DNA of 64,000 nt from Marinicellulosiphila megalodicopiae (GTDB taxonomy: Bacteria; Pseudomonadota; Gammaproteobacteria; Pseudomonadales; Natronospirillaceae): assembly GCF_045862395.1 (NCBI RefSeq), contig NZ_AP023087.1, positions 4,584,066-4,648,065 on the forward strand, written 5' to 3'. The translations under genes and the position numbers were made by a program. Shown here in pieces: positions 1 to 8,791 of the stretch. How positions within the stretch are numbered: the stretch's first letter is position 1; each line of letters begins with the position of its first letter. Below the pieces are notes generated by a model. The model did not search any database and had not been told where the DNA came from. It saw only the letters and a program-made list of their open reading frames with translations.

Positions 1-1
1 C

Positions 2-433
2 GCATTAACCAATGGCATGTTCGCAGTATTTTTATTAATAAGCCAAGCAGATGGTCAAATTGATCAAAAAGAAATCGATTGTTTGGGTAAAGTTTTAAAA
101 GATGCTGCAACACAAAAAGCGCCAGACAGCTTATGGAGTAAATGTTGTACACTGGCAGTTGATCGTCTTGCAACTATTTGGCAGTTAATATCAGATGAGC
201 AAACCAGTACCGATATTATTTTGAAAACCATTTTCGCTTTAAATCAATTAGAAGACACTCAAAGTAAAGAATTCAAATTTAAATTATTGGATTTAGGGTA
301 CAACATTGCCCAAAACAAACTCGGTAAATTTTTAGATTCAGAAAATGAAATTGGTGAATCTGAACAATTAGCATTGGATGCAGTGAGTCATTTGTTAGGC
401 ATTGAAGCCGAACAGTTAGAAGCGGCGACTTGA
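2..433 (+). CDS. TerB-like helical protein, C-terminal part (5' end outside window)
   Basis: The reading frame is open to the left edge (residues ALTNG precede the first Met at 17), so the true start probably lies outside the window. The visible part is about 143 residues, acidic and helical. Its opening segment, hydrophobic residues followed by QADGQIDQKEID, resembles the first helix pair of TerB/tellurite-resistance-type domains, where an ADG..D..E motif is typical. No membrane segment or catalytic motif is visible in the remainder. A hairpin with a T-run follows 25 bp after the stop. The TerB assignment rests on one motif; any other all-helical stress protein is possible. Confidence 0.5.
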   Translation, partial: ALTNGMFAVFLLISQADGQIDQKEIDCLGKVLKDAATQKAPDSLWSKCCTLAVDRLATIWQLISDEQTSTDIILKTIFALNQLEDTQSKEFKFKLLDLGYNIAQNKLGKFLDSENEIGESEQLALDAVSHLLGIEAEQLEAAT

Positions 434-457
434 TTTTCACACGCAAAACAAAATAAC

Positions 458-495
458 TACATTCAGGATACAAATACTCTTGAATGTATTTTTTT
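458..495 (+). terminator. Probable Rho-independent terminator after the TerB-like gene
   Basis: The 8-bp inverted repeat TACATTCA / TGAATGTA (458-465 and 481-488) is separated by 15 nt and runs directly into a T-tract. It sits 25 bp after the stop codon. The loop is long and the stem AT-rich, so strength is uncertain. Confidence 0.5.
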
Positions 496-662
496 ACAAC
501 AATTATACTCATTTATAGTTATCTTTTGTGATACACCCCTATGTTCACTCAATCCATTTCAGTATAATCGCCGTCGAAGTTACCTGTACTGCTCATGGAA
601 TTTTATGCAGACAAAATGAGGGTAACGGATTTAATCTAATCACTTAATTAGGCTACTCGACT

Positions 663-3600
663 ATGATTTTTAATCTGCCTGTGTCTTTAAAAAGCACGCT
701 GTCTTTTTACTCAACTTTAAAAAAACCATTTATTTCATTAATTGCAGCAGGGGTGTTAATTACATCCTGTGTACCTGCAGCAGATTTAGATGGCGATAAC
801 AAAAAATCTTCTGACATAAAAAGTGTCACCCCCGTTACTTCAATTACATCAGTAGGGTTAACTGTTACTGTTAATGCCGCTAATTCAACAGCAGATGCGG
901 ATGCAGAACTTATCTATATTTGGAAGTTTTCCGATGGTACGGTCATTCAAGAGCCTATCGCTGCACATACTTTTACTCAGCCAGGTGATCACAGTGCTGA
1001 ACTGACCATTATCAATCAAAAAGATGGCAGTGTTTATCAAGCACCTCAAACGTTTAATCTTAGTGGTAACGCAAACTCTGAAGCTCAAAATACAATTGTT
1101 GAAGGTGAGCAGTTATTTAAAGAAGCGAATTGTAATTTATGCCATGGCGATGACGGTCAAAGCGGTGGCACGCCACTGAATTTAGCAAATTATAATCATC
1201 AAACATTATCCCAACCCATTGAAACAGCTATGCCAAAAACCATTGGCAAACCTGAAGACTGTCAAAAACAATGTGCCGATGCGATTGCTACTTGGTTATT
1301 GTCATTATATGAAGCGCCAACAGAAATCACAGTAGTTACTTCTAATAGCTCAGAGGGTCTAACTGCTGCAGTAAATGCTTCAAAAACGACGGCTCCTAAT
1401 GGTTCTAATTTATCATTTTCTTGGAAATTTTCTGACAACACCGTAATAAACGAGCCAATTGCAGCCCATACCTTTGCTCAAGCAGGCACTCACAACGCAG
1501 TGCTAACCATTACTGATCTAGACGATAATGCCACTTATACAGCGACGCAAACTTTTAACTTATCAGGTAATGTTTTAACTCAAATGGACAATACGATCGT
1601 GGAAGGCGGATTAATGTTTGAACAAGCACAATGTTTACTATGCCATGGCGATGACGGTCAAAGCGGTGACACGCCACTGAATTTAGCAAATTATAATCAT
1701 CAAACATTATCCCAACCCATTGAAACAGCTATGCCAAAACCCATTGGCAAACCTGAAGACTGTCAAAAACAATGTGCCGATGCGATTGCTACTTGGTTAT
1801 TGTCATTATATGAAGCGCCAACAGAAATCACAGTGGTTACTTCTAATAGCTCAGAGGGTCTAACTGCTGCAGTAAATGCTTCAAAAACGACGGCTCCTAA
1901 TACTAATAATTTAACCTATTCTTGGGCATTTTCTGATAATACAGTCATTAACGAGCCTATTGCAGCCCACACTTTTGCTCAAGCAGGCACTCACACTGCT
2001 ACGGTTACGGTTACCGATTTAACCGATAACAGCATCTATACTAAAACTGAAACATTTGTATTATCGGGCACTGTATTAACTGATGAAGACAGCACATTAG
2101 TAGAAGGCAGTCTTTTATATGAAGAAGCGCTCTGCAGTAAATGTCATGGCGATAATGGTACCGCTGAAAACCAACCTATTTTGATTGAAAACTTCAGTCA
2201 CTCGTCTTTATCTACTCGAATTGAAACCACTATGCCTCAAACATTTGGGGAAATTGAAGATTGCCAAAAAGAATGTGCCGATTCAATTGCAACTTGGTTA
2301 CTTTCATTTCATGTAGAGATGAGTTGCTCAGATCAAAGCCCAGAAATATTACCTAAACGCTTGCGTAAATTAACGAACTCCGAATATGTGTTAACGGTTC
2401 AAGATTTATTAAACCGCCAAGATATAGAATCACAAATTGGCTTATTACAAGCAGACTCTGTAGTTAACGGTTATAAAAACAATGCAGTTTCTGGTTCTAT
2501 TTCAGTATCTTCATTGAACTCATACTGGGACACAGCAAAAAGCATCGCAGAATCTACCTCTGTTAGCGGATTACTAAATTGCTCTAGCAATGATGTATCA
2601 AGCTGTGCAGATCAATTTGTGCCAGAGTTTGGCTTAAAAGCATTTAGACGCCCTTTAACTTCTTCAGAACAAACCGCTTATAAAAACTTATTTAAAGAAG
2701 GCTCCAGTACTACGCAAGGTGCGCAATTTGTAATTCAGGCGTTATTGTCTTCGGGAAACTTTATATATCGTTATGAAATTGGTCAAAACGGGCAGTTAAC
2801 CCCTTATGAAACAGCAAGTATGATGTCTTATACATTCTGGGGAACCATGCCTGATGCTGTGTTATTGCAAAAAGCAGCAAACAACACGTTATCTACCCAA
2901 GCTCAATTAGAACAGGAGGCTCAGCGTTTACTTGCTTCACCAAAAGCGAAAGCACAATTGGCTCGTTTTGCTCAACAATGGCTAAACATTAATTCCATTG
3001 AAGACTATAAAGATGCTTCTGGTTATTCAAGTGTGTACAGCACTGCATTAGGTGCAGCTATGGATACTGAGTTTGAATTATTTACAGGAGAAGCGTTAAC
3101 TTCAAATGAAGTGGGTGTCGAGTATTTATTTAATGCCGATACGACTTTTGTTAACTCAATACTGGGTAATTTCTACGGATTTACTAATGTGCCAAACTCA
3201 GGCTTTAATGAAGTTAATGTCAACGAACAACGTGGCGGTATTTTAAATATGGGTGCGGTTTTAGCACATTATGGCAAACCAAACTCATCTAACCCAATTG
3301 CACGTGGCGTAATGGTTAGAGAGCGCTTACTTTGCCAAGAATTTGGTACGCCTCCAAATAATGTTGGGGAAGTCGACCCTGTTAGCCCAGATCTATCAAC
3401 ACGCGATCGTTTTGCTGCTCACTCAACCAATGTAACTTGCGCATTTTGTCACGTCAAAATTGATGATGTTGGATTTGCATTTGAACGTTACGATGGCATT
3501 GGTCAATACCGTACAACAGAAGGCCAGGGTATTGCAGTATCTGATGCGGGTATCTTAATTGGTTTGGAAAATATGTCCGATGAAGATGTACACAACTTTA

Positions 3601-3815
3601 ATGGCACAAGTGGTTTAAATGAAATATTAACCACTGACGGTTTAGCAAGCGTTGAGCATTGTATTACCGAGCAGTTCCAAAACTACATGCACGGTGTTGC
3701 AGCATATGATACATGCGCATCAGAAGATATCTTAGCTCGATGGAATACATCGGACGGGATTGTAGGGTTGTGGGTTAAATCAGTCAGTACTTCTAATTTC
3801 TTAAACCGTCAGTAA
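663..3815 (+). CDS. Multiheme lipoprotein with PKD-like repeats and DUF1587/1595/1592/1588/1585 domains
   Basis: This 1050-residue exported protein has an N-terminal lipobox (LITSC, Cys about residue 36). Three modules follow, each an Ig/PKD-like segment plus a small c-type cytochrome-like segment with a CxxCH heme site (Cys about 157, 324 and 491: CNLCH, CLLCH, CSKCH). The C-terminal half shows the order seen in planctomycete-type cytochrome proteins: LRKLTNSEY..TVQDLL (DUF1587), FRRPLTSSEQ (DUF1595), the FIYRYE/MMSYTFWG stretch (DUF1592), ILNMGAVLAHYG..N..ARG plus a fourth heme site CAFCH at about 926 (DUF1588), and a short DUF1585 end. It is 13 bp upstream of a Tat-exported DUF1552 protein, the usual partner. 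The substrate is unknown; an outer-membrane or periplasmic oxidative role is inference. No clear ribosome site precedes the ATG, so the start is uncertain. Confidence 0.82.
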   Translation: MIFNLPVSLKSTLSFYSTLKKPFISLIAAGVLITSCVPAADLDGDNKKSSDIKSVTPVTSITSVGLTVTVNAANSTADADAELIYIWKFSDGTVIQEPIAAHTFTQPGDHSAELTIINQKDGSVYQAPQTFNLSGNANSEAQNTIVEGEQLFKEANCNLCHGDDGQSGGTPLNLANYNHQTLSQPIETAMPKTIGKPEDCQKQCADAIATWLLSLYEAPTEITVVTSNSSEGLTAAVNASKTTAPNGSNLSFSWKFSDNTVINEPIAAHTFAQAGTHNAVLTITDLDDNATYTATQTFNLSGNVLTQMDNTIVEGGLMFEQAQCLLCHGDDGQSGDTPLNLANYNHQTLSQPIETAMPKPIGKPEDCQKQCADAIATWLLSLYEAPTEITVVTSNSSEGLTAAVNASKTTAPNTNNLTYSWAFSDNTVINEPIAAHTFAQAGTHTATVTVTDLTDNSIYTKTETFVLSGTVLTDEDSTLVEGSLLYEEALCSKCHGDNGTAENQPILIENFSHSSLSTRIETTMPQTFGEIEDCQKECADSIATWLLSFHVEMSCSDQSPEILPKRLRKLTNSEYVLTVQDLLNRQDIESQIGLLQADSVVNGYKNNAVSGSISVSSLNSYWDTAKSIAESTSVSGLLNCSSNDVSSCADQFVPEFGLKAFRRPLTSSEQTAYKNLFKEGSSTTQGAQFVIQALLSSGNFIYRYEIGQNGQLTPYETASMMSYTFWGTMPDAVLLQKAANNTLSTQAQLEQEAQRLLASPKAKAQLARFAQQWLNINSIEDYKDASGYSSVYSTALGAAMDTEFELFTGEALTSNEVGVEYLFNADTTFVNSILGNFYGFTNVPNSGFNEVNVNEQRGGILNMGAVLAHYGKPNSSNPIARGVMVRERLLCQEFGTPPNNVGEVDPVSPDLSTRDRFAAHSTNVTCAFCHVKIDDVGFAFERYDGIGQYRTTEGQGIAVSDAGILIGLENMSDEDVHNFNGTSGLNEILTTDGLASVEHCITEQFQNYMHGVAAYDTCASEDILARWNTSDGIVGLWVKSVSTSNFLNRQ
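1140..1901 (+). repeat. Two near-identical 261-bp direct repeats inside the multiheme gene
   Basis: Copies at 1140-1400 and 1641-1901 (period 501 bp) differ at only about three positions by eye. Each covers a heme site, the segment up to CADAIATWLLSLYEAP and the start of the next PKD-like domain. The third module (heme site at about 2133) is clearly diverged. The pattern indicates a recent in-frame duplication or gene conversion of one PKD-heme module. Confidence 0.9.
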
Positions 3816-3828
3816 CAGGAGATCAATC

Positions 3829-5190
3829 ATGAACAGACGTTCTTTAATCAAATCTATTTCAGCCGGATCTCTAGCTGCTGGCCCAATGCTTTCTTTGCTA
3901 ACACGCTCAGCATTAGCAGCCGATAGCGCACAACGTATTCGTACACTGTTTATTTTCACTCCTAACGGATGTGTGCCCGATTTATTCTTTCCACCAAAAG
4001 GCAGTCGTGTACTGCCTGAGCAAACAGCACCTTTACAAAGTGTTTATGATCAATGTGTTTTCATGGACGGTTTGGCGATGTTTGGTAACGCAGGTACTCA
4101 CGAAGGTGGAACCATTAAATGTTTAACGGGTTATACCGGTGCAACATCCAACGCCCCTGCCACTTCATCTATAGATGTACTAATGGGAAAGCAAGATTGG
4201 GCAAACCGCGCTACCACACAAATTTCAACACCGTCCGTGCAAATGGGTGTGGATGTAAGATGGAAAGACGATACACGAAAAATTAGTTGGGACGAGGGTT
4301 CAGGACTTGGCTCCATTGATGATCCTAGAATTGTGTTTAATAACTTGTTTGGTAGCTTATCTGCCAACACTGGCGATACAACACCAGTGTCTACTGAAAG
4401 ACATTCACAGCTAAAGATTTTTGATGTGATAAATGATGAATTAAAGGGTATTCGCTCATCACTAGGAAGCATTGAAAAAACACGCTTAGATCAACACACC
4501 GAAGCCATGTCAGTACTTGAGGCTAGGCTAAACCGTGATTATCCATCAGGTGGAACAGGTGGTGGAACCCCTATTATTTGTACTGCTCCTGATGTTAATT
4601 TAAACGGCATCACCGATGCATCGTTACAAAATAACGTTATTGAAATTTCTGATATTCAACAAGACATCGCGATTCAGGCGCTGTCTTGTAATATCACAAG
4701 ATCATTAACGTTTAGTTACTCACACTCTGTATCGCCAACTGTCTTAGAAGGATTATCCCAAGGTGATCATGATTTATCTCACTTATCAGGCTCGGCGCAT
4801 ACTCAATCAAAAGCTAAATGGTCTGCAGAAATTGCCAAGTTTATTGAAAAACTAGCCAACACGCCTGATATTGATGGATCATTGTTAGATAACACCATTA
4901 TCTGTGTCGTTTCCGATGTAGGAGACGCGGCGATTCATGATCATTACAGAATGCCAATGATGTTAGCGGGTGGTAAAAATGCAGGTTTAGCAACCGGTCG
5001 TTCATTAGACTTCAGAGGTTTTGGTCGCAGCGGTAAAAAAGGCGATGGTAAAGAAGCAGAAGTAGCAATCAGCCACAGTGATATTTTATCAACCTGTGCT
5101 GCTCAAGCCGGCTATGACGGAATCGTCATGGAAGGCACCGATAATATCCAAACAAGCATGTGGACAGGCGCGTCGGATACGCCAATTTAG
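3829..5190 (+). CDS. Tat-exported DUF1552 family protein
   Basis: A 453-residue protein with a twin-arginine leader (NRRSLIKSISAGS, then a hydrophobic stretch ending in ALA at about residue 30). The mature start RIRTLFIFTPNGCVPDLFFPP and the later SIDVLMGKQ, LSHLSG and DVGD..IHDHYRMPMMLAGG blocks match DUF1552, an exported family of unknown function usually paired with DUF1592/1588 heme proteins. That partner ends 13 bp upstream, and AGGAGA lies correctly before the ATG, so the two are almost certainly one operon. Tat export implies folding, perhaps with a cofactor, in the cytoplasm. No catalytic residues can be assigned. A strong terminator follows. Confidence 0.85.
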   Translation: MNRRSLIKSISAGSLAAGPMLSLLTRSALAADSAQRIRTLFIFTPNGCVPDLFFPPKGSRVLPEQTAPLQSVYDQCVFMDGLAMFGNAGTHEGGTIKCLTGYTGATSNAPATSSIDVLMGKQDWANRATTQISTPSVQMGVDVRWKDDTRKISWDEGSGLGSIDDPRIVFNNLFGSLSANTGDTTPVSTERHSQLKIFDVINDELKGIRSSLGSIEKTRLDQHTEAMSVLEARLNRDYPSGGTGGGTPIICTAPDVNLNGITDASLQNNVIEISDIQQDIAIQALSCNITRSLTFSYSHSVSPTVLEGLSQGDHDLSHLSGSAHTQSKAKWSAEIAKFIEKLANTPDIDGSLLDNTIICVVSDVGDAAIHDHYRMPMMLAGGKNAGLATGRSLDFRGFGRSGKKGDGKEAEVAISHSDILSTCAAQAGYDGIVMEGTDNIQTSMWTGASDTPI

Positions 5191-5214
5191 TTTTTCTAGT
5201 TTTTGTTAGCGTAT

Positions 5215-5243
5215 AAAAAACCGAACGTTTGTTCGGTTTTTTT
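5215..5243 (+). terminator. Rho-independent terminator after the DUF1592/DUF1552 operon
   Basis: ACCGAAC / GTTCGGT with a GTTT loop is flanked by an A-run on the left and a T-run on the right, 25 bp after the DUF1552 stop. The symmetrical tracts allow action on both strands, which would also serve the opposing small membrane gene. Confidence 0.85.
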
Positions 5244-5271
5244 ATGGATGGGTGAATTGTTTTTTGCAGCA

Positions 5272-5511
5272 TTATTTTTGATCAATGTTCCCATTAATGT
5301 AACGATCTTTTTGTTGTTTATAATTCATAAACAATGTCGAATACACACTCAATAAAAGCATTAAAGTAATCAAACGCCCAACTAATACAAACCACCCCTG
5401 TGGATAAATAGAATAAAAAATGGTTTTAGAATAAATAAAAATAGCCAAAGCTATAAGTGAATACATCACATGAATTGAATAATAAAAATTTGGTTTAATT
5501 GGCTTTTCCAT
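5272..5511 (-). CDS. Small hypothetical membrane protein (79 aa)
   Basis: The frame encodes 79 residues with two predicted hydrophobic helices (about residues 12-32, SIHVMYSLIALAIFIYS, and 42-63, WFVLVGRLITLMLLLSVYST) and a charged C-terminus. Family not recognised. It converges on the DUF1552 gene and shares the terminator between them. The regular two-helix composition supports a real protein, but no homolog or strong ribosome site confirms it. Confidence 0.45.
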   Translation of the reverse strand: MEKPIKPNFYYSIHVMYSLIALAIFIYSKTIFYSIYPQGWFVLVGRLITLMLLLSVYSTLFMNYKQQKDRYINGNIDQK

Positions 5512-5654
5512 ATTAGCATCCTAACTAATGATCAATTTAGCTTACATAATACACCATGCTAACGGATACAAAAAATAGCTTAACGTTTAAATTTGTTATG
5601 GGAATTATTGGTATGTAAAACTGAATTTAAATACAACTTACAAACCCTATAATT

Positions 5655-5785
5655 TTAATAACGTGTTAATTTATATGACGCGGTTTTATCAATTAGATCA
5701 TTTATTGACCCCTAACCATTTTCATCCAAAATTAAGCCTATTTCTTCAGGTTTATGTCTTAAAATAAAACCATACTCATATTACT
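5655..5785 (-). pseudogene. Remnant of a second kptA (RNA 2'-phosphotransferase) 5' end
   Basis: The stretch from about 5655 to 5785 aligns with the beginning of the intact kptA at 30405-30562, in the same orientation. The best block includes ATTTTCATCCAAAA and TTCAGGTTTATG, which also occur at 30475-30515. It corresponds to roughly the first 45-50 codons; the rest of kptA is absent and a start codon is not preserved. Just as in the intact copy, a grpB-like gene starts downstream on the opposite strand (5862). This is therefore one half of a duplicated kptA-grpB block in which kptA has decayed. Confidence 0.75.
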
Positions 5786-5861
5786 AACAAAGAATCGTGC
5801 AATAATGATTGGAGAAATAAAATCGTGTTAACATCAAAAAAAATATCTATAGGTAACACTT

Positions 5862-6437
5862 ATGTCCCTTATAAAAATGACACCCTACCATCCAAACTGG
5901 CCAGATGAATATCAAAAAATCGCCAAGCAATTACGTTTTTTATTGGAAGATGTTGCCCTACGAATTGACCATATCGGTTCAACGTCCATTAATGAGCTTG
6001 CAGCCAAAGACGTGATAGACATTCAAATAACCGTCGATGATATTTCAAATACATTTATTGAACAAAAATTAACCTCGGAAGGTTTTGTATTTAGAAACGA
6101 AGCGGATTGCGACAATTTAGTGGGGCTTGATAATGATTCAATCGAACTTAAAAAGAAATTCTTTCAAGAGCTTCAAGGGGAGCGTCGAGCACATATTCAT
6201 GTCAGACAAATAGGCCGCCTTAATCAAGAATATCCTTTATTATTTAGGGATTACCTTCGCAGTCACTCAACTATAAAACTCGCATATGCGAAAATCAAAA
6301 TAGAATTGGCTAAATATTTTAGTAATGATGCCAATGGTTATTACGCGATCAAAGATCCATATATGGACACGGTTTATCAAGCTGCAAAATTGTGGGCAAA
6401 GCAAACCAACTGGCAACAAGATTCTGAAGTTAATTAA
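5862..6437 (+). CDS. GrpB/UPF0157 family protein (nucleotidyltransferase-like fold), copy 1
   Basis: A 191-residue protein of the GrpB/UPF0157 family. The hallmark start is YHPNWPDEYQKIAKQLR, followed by IDHIGSTSI..LAAKDVIDIQI, the nucleotidyltransferase-like GS..(x)n..D core, then HIHVRQIGR and FRDYLRSH. Members share a fold with polymerase-beta nucleotidyltransferases; the reaction and substrate are not established. A close paralog with most residues identical lies at 30687-31262. The upstream stretch carries a kptA remnant, showing that both genes were duplicated together. The ATG at 5862 matches the start conserved in the paralog. Confidence 0.85.
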   Translation: MSLIKMTPYHPNWPDEYQKIAKQLRFLLEDVALRIDHIGSTSINELAAKDVIDIQITVDDISNTFIEQKLTSEGFVFRNEADCDNLVGLDNDSIELKKKFFQELQGERRAHIHVRQIGRLNQEYPLLFRDYLRSHSTIKLAYAKIKIELAKYFSNDANGYYAIKDPYMDTVYQAAKLWAKQTNWQQDSEVN

Positions 6438-6621
6438 TAAATTGCTCATAATGATCACGCAAGAATCTTAGATACAATTTAATTTTTAGCTTAACAAGTT
6501 TAATTTTAAACTAGGCTCCAATTTGAAAAATAACTCATCAATCTAAAAATCATTGATGTTTGTATTTTGATGTTTGATGTTTGTATTTTGGCAGTGATAG
6601 TGTTTAATTTTTTGTAAGCCC

Positions 6622-8019
6622 TCATTTAGATTTTTTAAGTAATCGTTCATTTTGTTTTTTATACCAATACCATGTAGCTACGCTGCCTCTAAAACACTCA
6701 TCTATACCCATCGCTATCCAGATTCCAATTAAACCAAATCCAAGATAGACACCCAAAAACCATGTGAATGGCAAAGAAATTAACCACATAGTGCTGATTC
6801 CAAATACAGCTATAAATTTTGCATGGCCAACAACTTTAACTGAAAATCCAATCACCATATTTAATATTCTTCCAACTTCTGCAAAGACAGCAATACCAAT
6901 TATGGTACTACCTAATGCTATTATTTCTGGGTTTTGGCTGAACAAACCTAAAAGACTAGCTGAAAATACATATAAGAAAGCAAGAGTAACCACAACCAAC
7001 GCCAAACCTTGTAATACACCTTTAATTAACGTGTTATGCATGTCTTTATATTTTTCTGCACCATACAAATATGAAACTTTTAATTGCACCCCAGCACTTA
7101 AAGAAACAGTAAATAAAACAACAATAAAAATAATATTAAATGCATATACTCGAGTGGCAAGGGCAACCTGGCCTAAATTTACGATCATGCTCATGATAAC
7201 TAACTGCGACAAATGCCAAGCTTGCGGCTCTATTGCTGAAGGTATCGCAATATCTAAAATGGCCTTGGATGATTTTTTAAAGGATTGAATTGTTTTAGGT
7301 AGTGTAATTTTTATTTGTAAATAATAAATTGCTGCAAACGTCAGTATTAAATTTACAATCCATGCGATATCAGTAGCTAATGCAACTCCTTGAACGCCTA
7401 ATTTTGGCAAACCAAACGCACCGTACATAAACGTATAATTGAAAAACAGATTCACGACAGTCATTACTGCTGTACAAGCCATGTTCCACTTTGTTTGTCC
7501 ATAAGCTTGTAATGTCGCGCTGGCACCAAAACGAATTGATAACGCCAGAGCTGCAAACCCTAATGTTTTTAAATAAGTACTTCCATCTAGTAATGCATCG
7601 CCAGATAGCCCCATTAAAGCGGCCATGTGTACATTGAACATTAACAAAACAGCGCTAATGACAATGCCCGTTATAAAACATAACCCTAATATCGCACCAA
7701 AATTTAATGCAATAATATGACTGTGTATATTATTTTCATTTTGTGCGCTCTTTGAATGCTTACCAAATAACTTGGTAGCAACCGCCGCTCCGGCTGCATT
7801 TAACGCCACAAAAAAACTAAAACACATTCCTGTTATTGGCAAAATAGCCCCAACAGCTGCCGCGGAATCATCGGATTGTTGACTCAAAAACCACGCATCT
7901 GCCACATTAATTAGAAATACCATTAATGTATCAACGAATATAGGCCATGTAAGACTTAATAAACTTTTATCCATTACAGAAGAAGTTTGAGATTTTTTAT
8001 GCTTAATTTTTGAAGTCAT
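6622..8019 (-). CDS. MATE family efflux transporter
   Basis: A 465-residue polytopic inner-membrane protein with about twelve hydrophobic segments. It has the MATE-type opening LLSLTWPIFVDTLMVFLINVADAWFLS and an internally repeated second half starting near SAIEPQAWHLSQLVIMSMIV. MATE proteins export cationic drugs or metabolites using Na+ or H+ gradients; the substrate here is unknown. The ATG lies inside a 21-bp tandem duplication that also copies a start codon upstream, but that copy is followed in frame by TAG, so 8019 is the usable start. It stands alone, with no regulator beside it. Confidence 0.88.
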   Translation of the reverse strand: MTSKIKHKKSQTSSVMDKSLLSLTWPIFVDTLMVFLINVADAWFLSQQSDDSAAAVGAILPITGMCFSFFVALNAAGAAVATKLFGKHSKSAQNENNIHSHIIALNFGAILGLCFITGIVISAVLLMFNVHMAALMGLSGDALLDGSTYLKTLGFAALALSIRFGASATLQAYGQTKWNMACTAVMTVVNLFFNYTFMYGAFGLPKLGVQGVALATDIAWIVNLILTFAAIYYLQIKITLPKTIQSFKKSSKAILDIAIPSAIEPQAWHLSQLVIMSMIVNLGQVALATRVYAFNIIFIVVLFTVSLSAGVQLKVSYLYGAEKYKDMHNTLIKGVLQGLALVVVTLAFLYVFSASLLGLFSQNPEIIALGSTIIGIAVFAEVGRILNMVIGFSVKVVGHAKFIAVFGISTMWLISLPFTWFLGVYLGFGLIGIWIAMGIDECFRGSVATWYWYKKQNERLLKKSK

Positions 8020-8045
8020 CTAAGTAATTTTTGAAGTCATCTAAG
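8004..8045. repeat. 21-bp tandem duplication across the MATE start codon
   Basis: Two perfect copies of a 21-bp unit (8004-8024 and 8025-8045) each contain the MATE initiation codon and a TAG. The upstream copy can only translate a few codons before stopping, which could affect initiation. It looks like recent slippage. Confidence 0.85.
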
Positions 8046-8145
8046 AAGTTAAATATATAAACCTACATTGTAATTCATTCTGTTTCATTACAGTTAGAAA
8101 ATTAATGGTAATCAAATGATTCATGCATAAAATCTTAAAATTAAA

Positions 8146-8490
8146 TTACTCGATATCAACACGATCACCATGACTTGGTGGCGTCGATATAACTAAAAAT
8201 CGCAACGCCTGATCAGTTTCATTTATTAATTGATGTTTTGCATTTTTTGGAACATAAATGCCTGAAAAAGATTCAATGATTTTACGACTATCATTAATAA
8301 TCATAGTAGCTTGACCTGAAAGTACATAAAAAAATTGCTCTGCACGGCAATGATAATGCAAAGTCTCTGTTGAACCAGGGGGAACCAATTCTTCGATCAC
8401 ACTTAAATTTTCAGACTTAAGTAAATGCCATCCATCGCAAATATCTGCCCATTTATAATGCTCTGAATTTTGTGTGGATATTGGATTCAT
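8146..8490 (-). CDS. Cupin-domain protein
   Basis: A 114-residue single-domain cupin. Motif 1 is visible as PPGSTETLHYHCRAEQFFYVLSGQATMII (metal ligands from HYH and E), and motif 2 as GIYVPKNAKHQLIN. Small cupins bind a metal and act as isomerases, oxygenases or sugar-binding proteins; the sequence does not say which. It lies between the MATE gene and a GST in the same orientation, but with gaps of 126 and 301 bp, so probably on its own transcript. Confidence 0.82.
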   Translation of the reverse strand: MNPISTQNSEHYKWADICDGWHLLKSENLSVIEELVPPGSTETLHYHCRAEQFFYVLSGQATMIINDSRKIIESFSGIYVPKNAKHQLINETDQALRFLVISTPPSHGDRVDIE

Positions 8491-8791
8491 TGGGTTACCT
8501 TTTTTTATTTGAAATTTAATTTATAGTTTGAATAAGTTAATGACACTTCACAATACATAAACTTAAAATCATTCTCTAACAACGCTTTCCAAGGTTTTGA
8601 TTTGAATGTGTTGACGTAGCTTTGAAATATTAAGTCTAAGTCCTTTTTTGATATCGGGGCAATCTTGTTGATTCATTTTTTCTGAGATTGGTTTTGATTA
8701 TAACTTAGTTAAATGTTGAGTTGTAGTTAGTTCAGACACTGGATCGTTAAAGTTTTGCTACGCAAATTTGAAGATGACGGCAAGGGCATCG
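8491..8791. other. Intergenic stretch with one doubtful 35-codon frame
   Basis: No RNA gene or repeat is seen. A minus-strand frame at 8569-8676 runs MNQQDCPDIKKG to LESVVRE (35 codons, ATG start, weak ribosome site). It could be a small basic peptide or the tail of a decayed gene; nothing further supports it. Confidence 0.3.

Noticed and set aside
594..660. Riboswitch-like folding upstream of the multiheme gene (GTTACC ... GGTAAC)
   Set aside because: Only a 6-bp pairing with a long loop; no conserved aptamer core was recognised.
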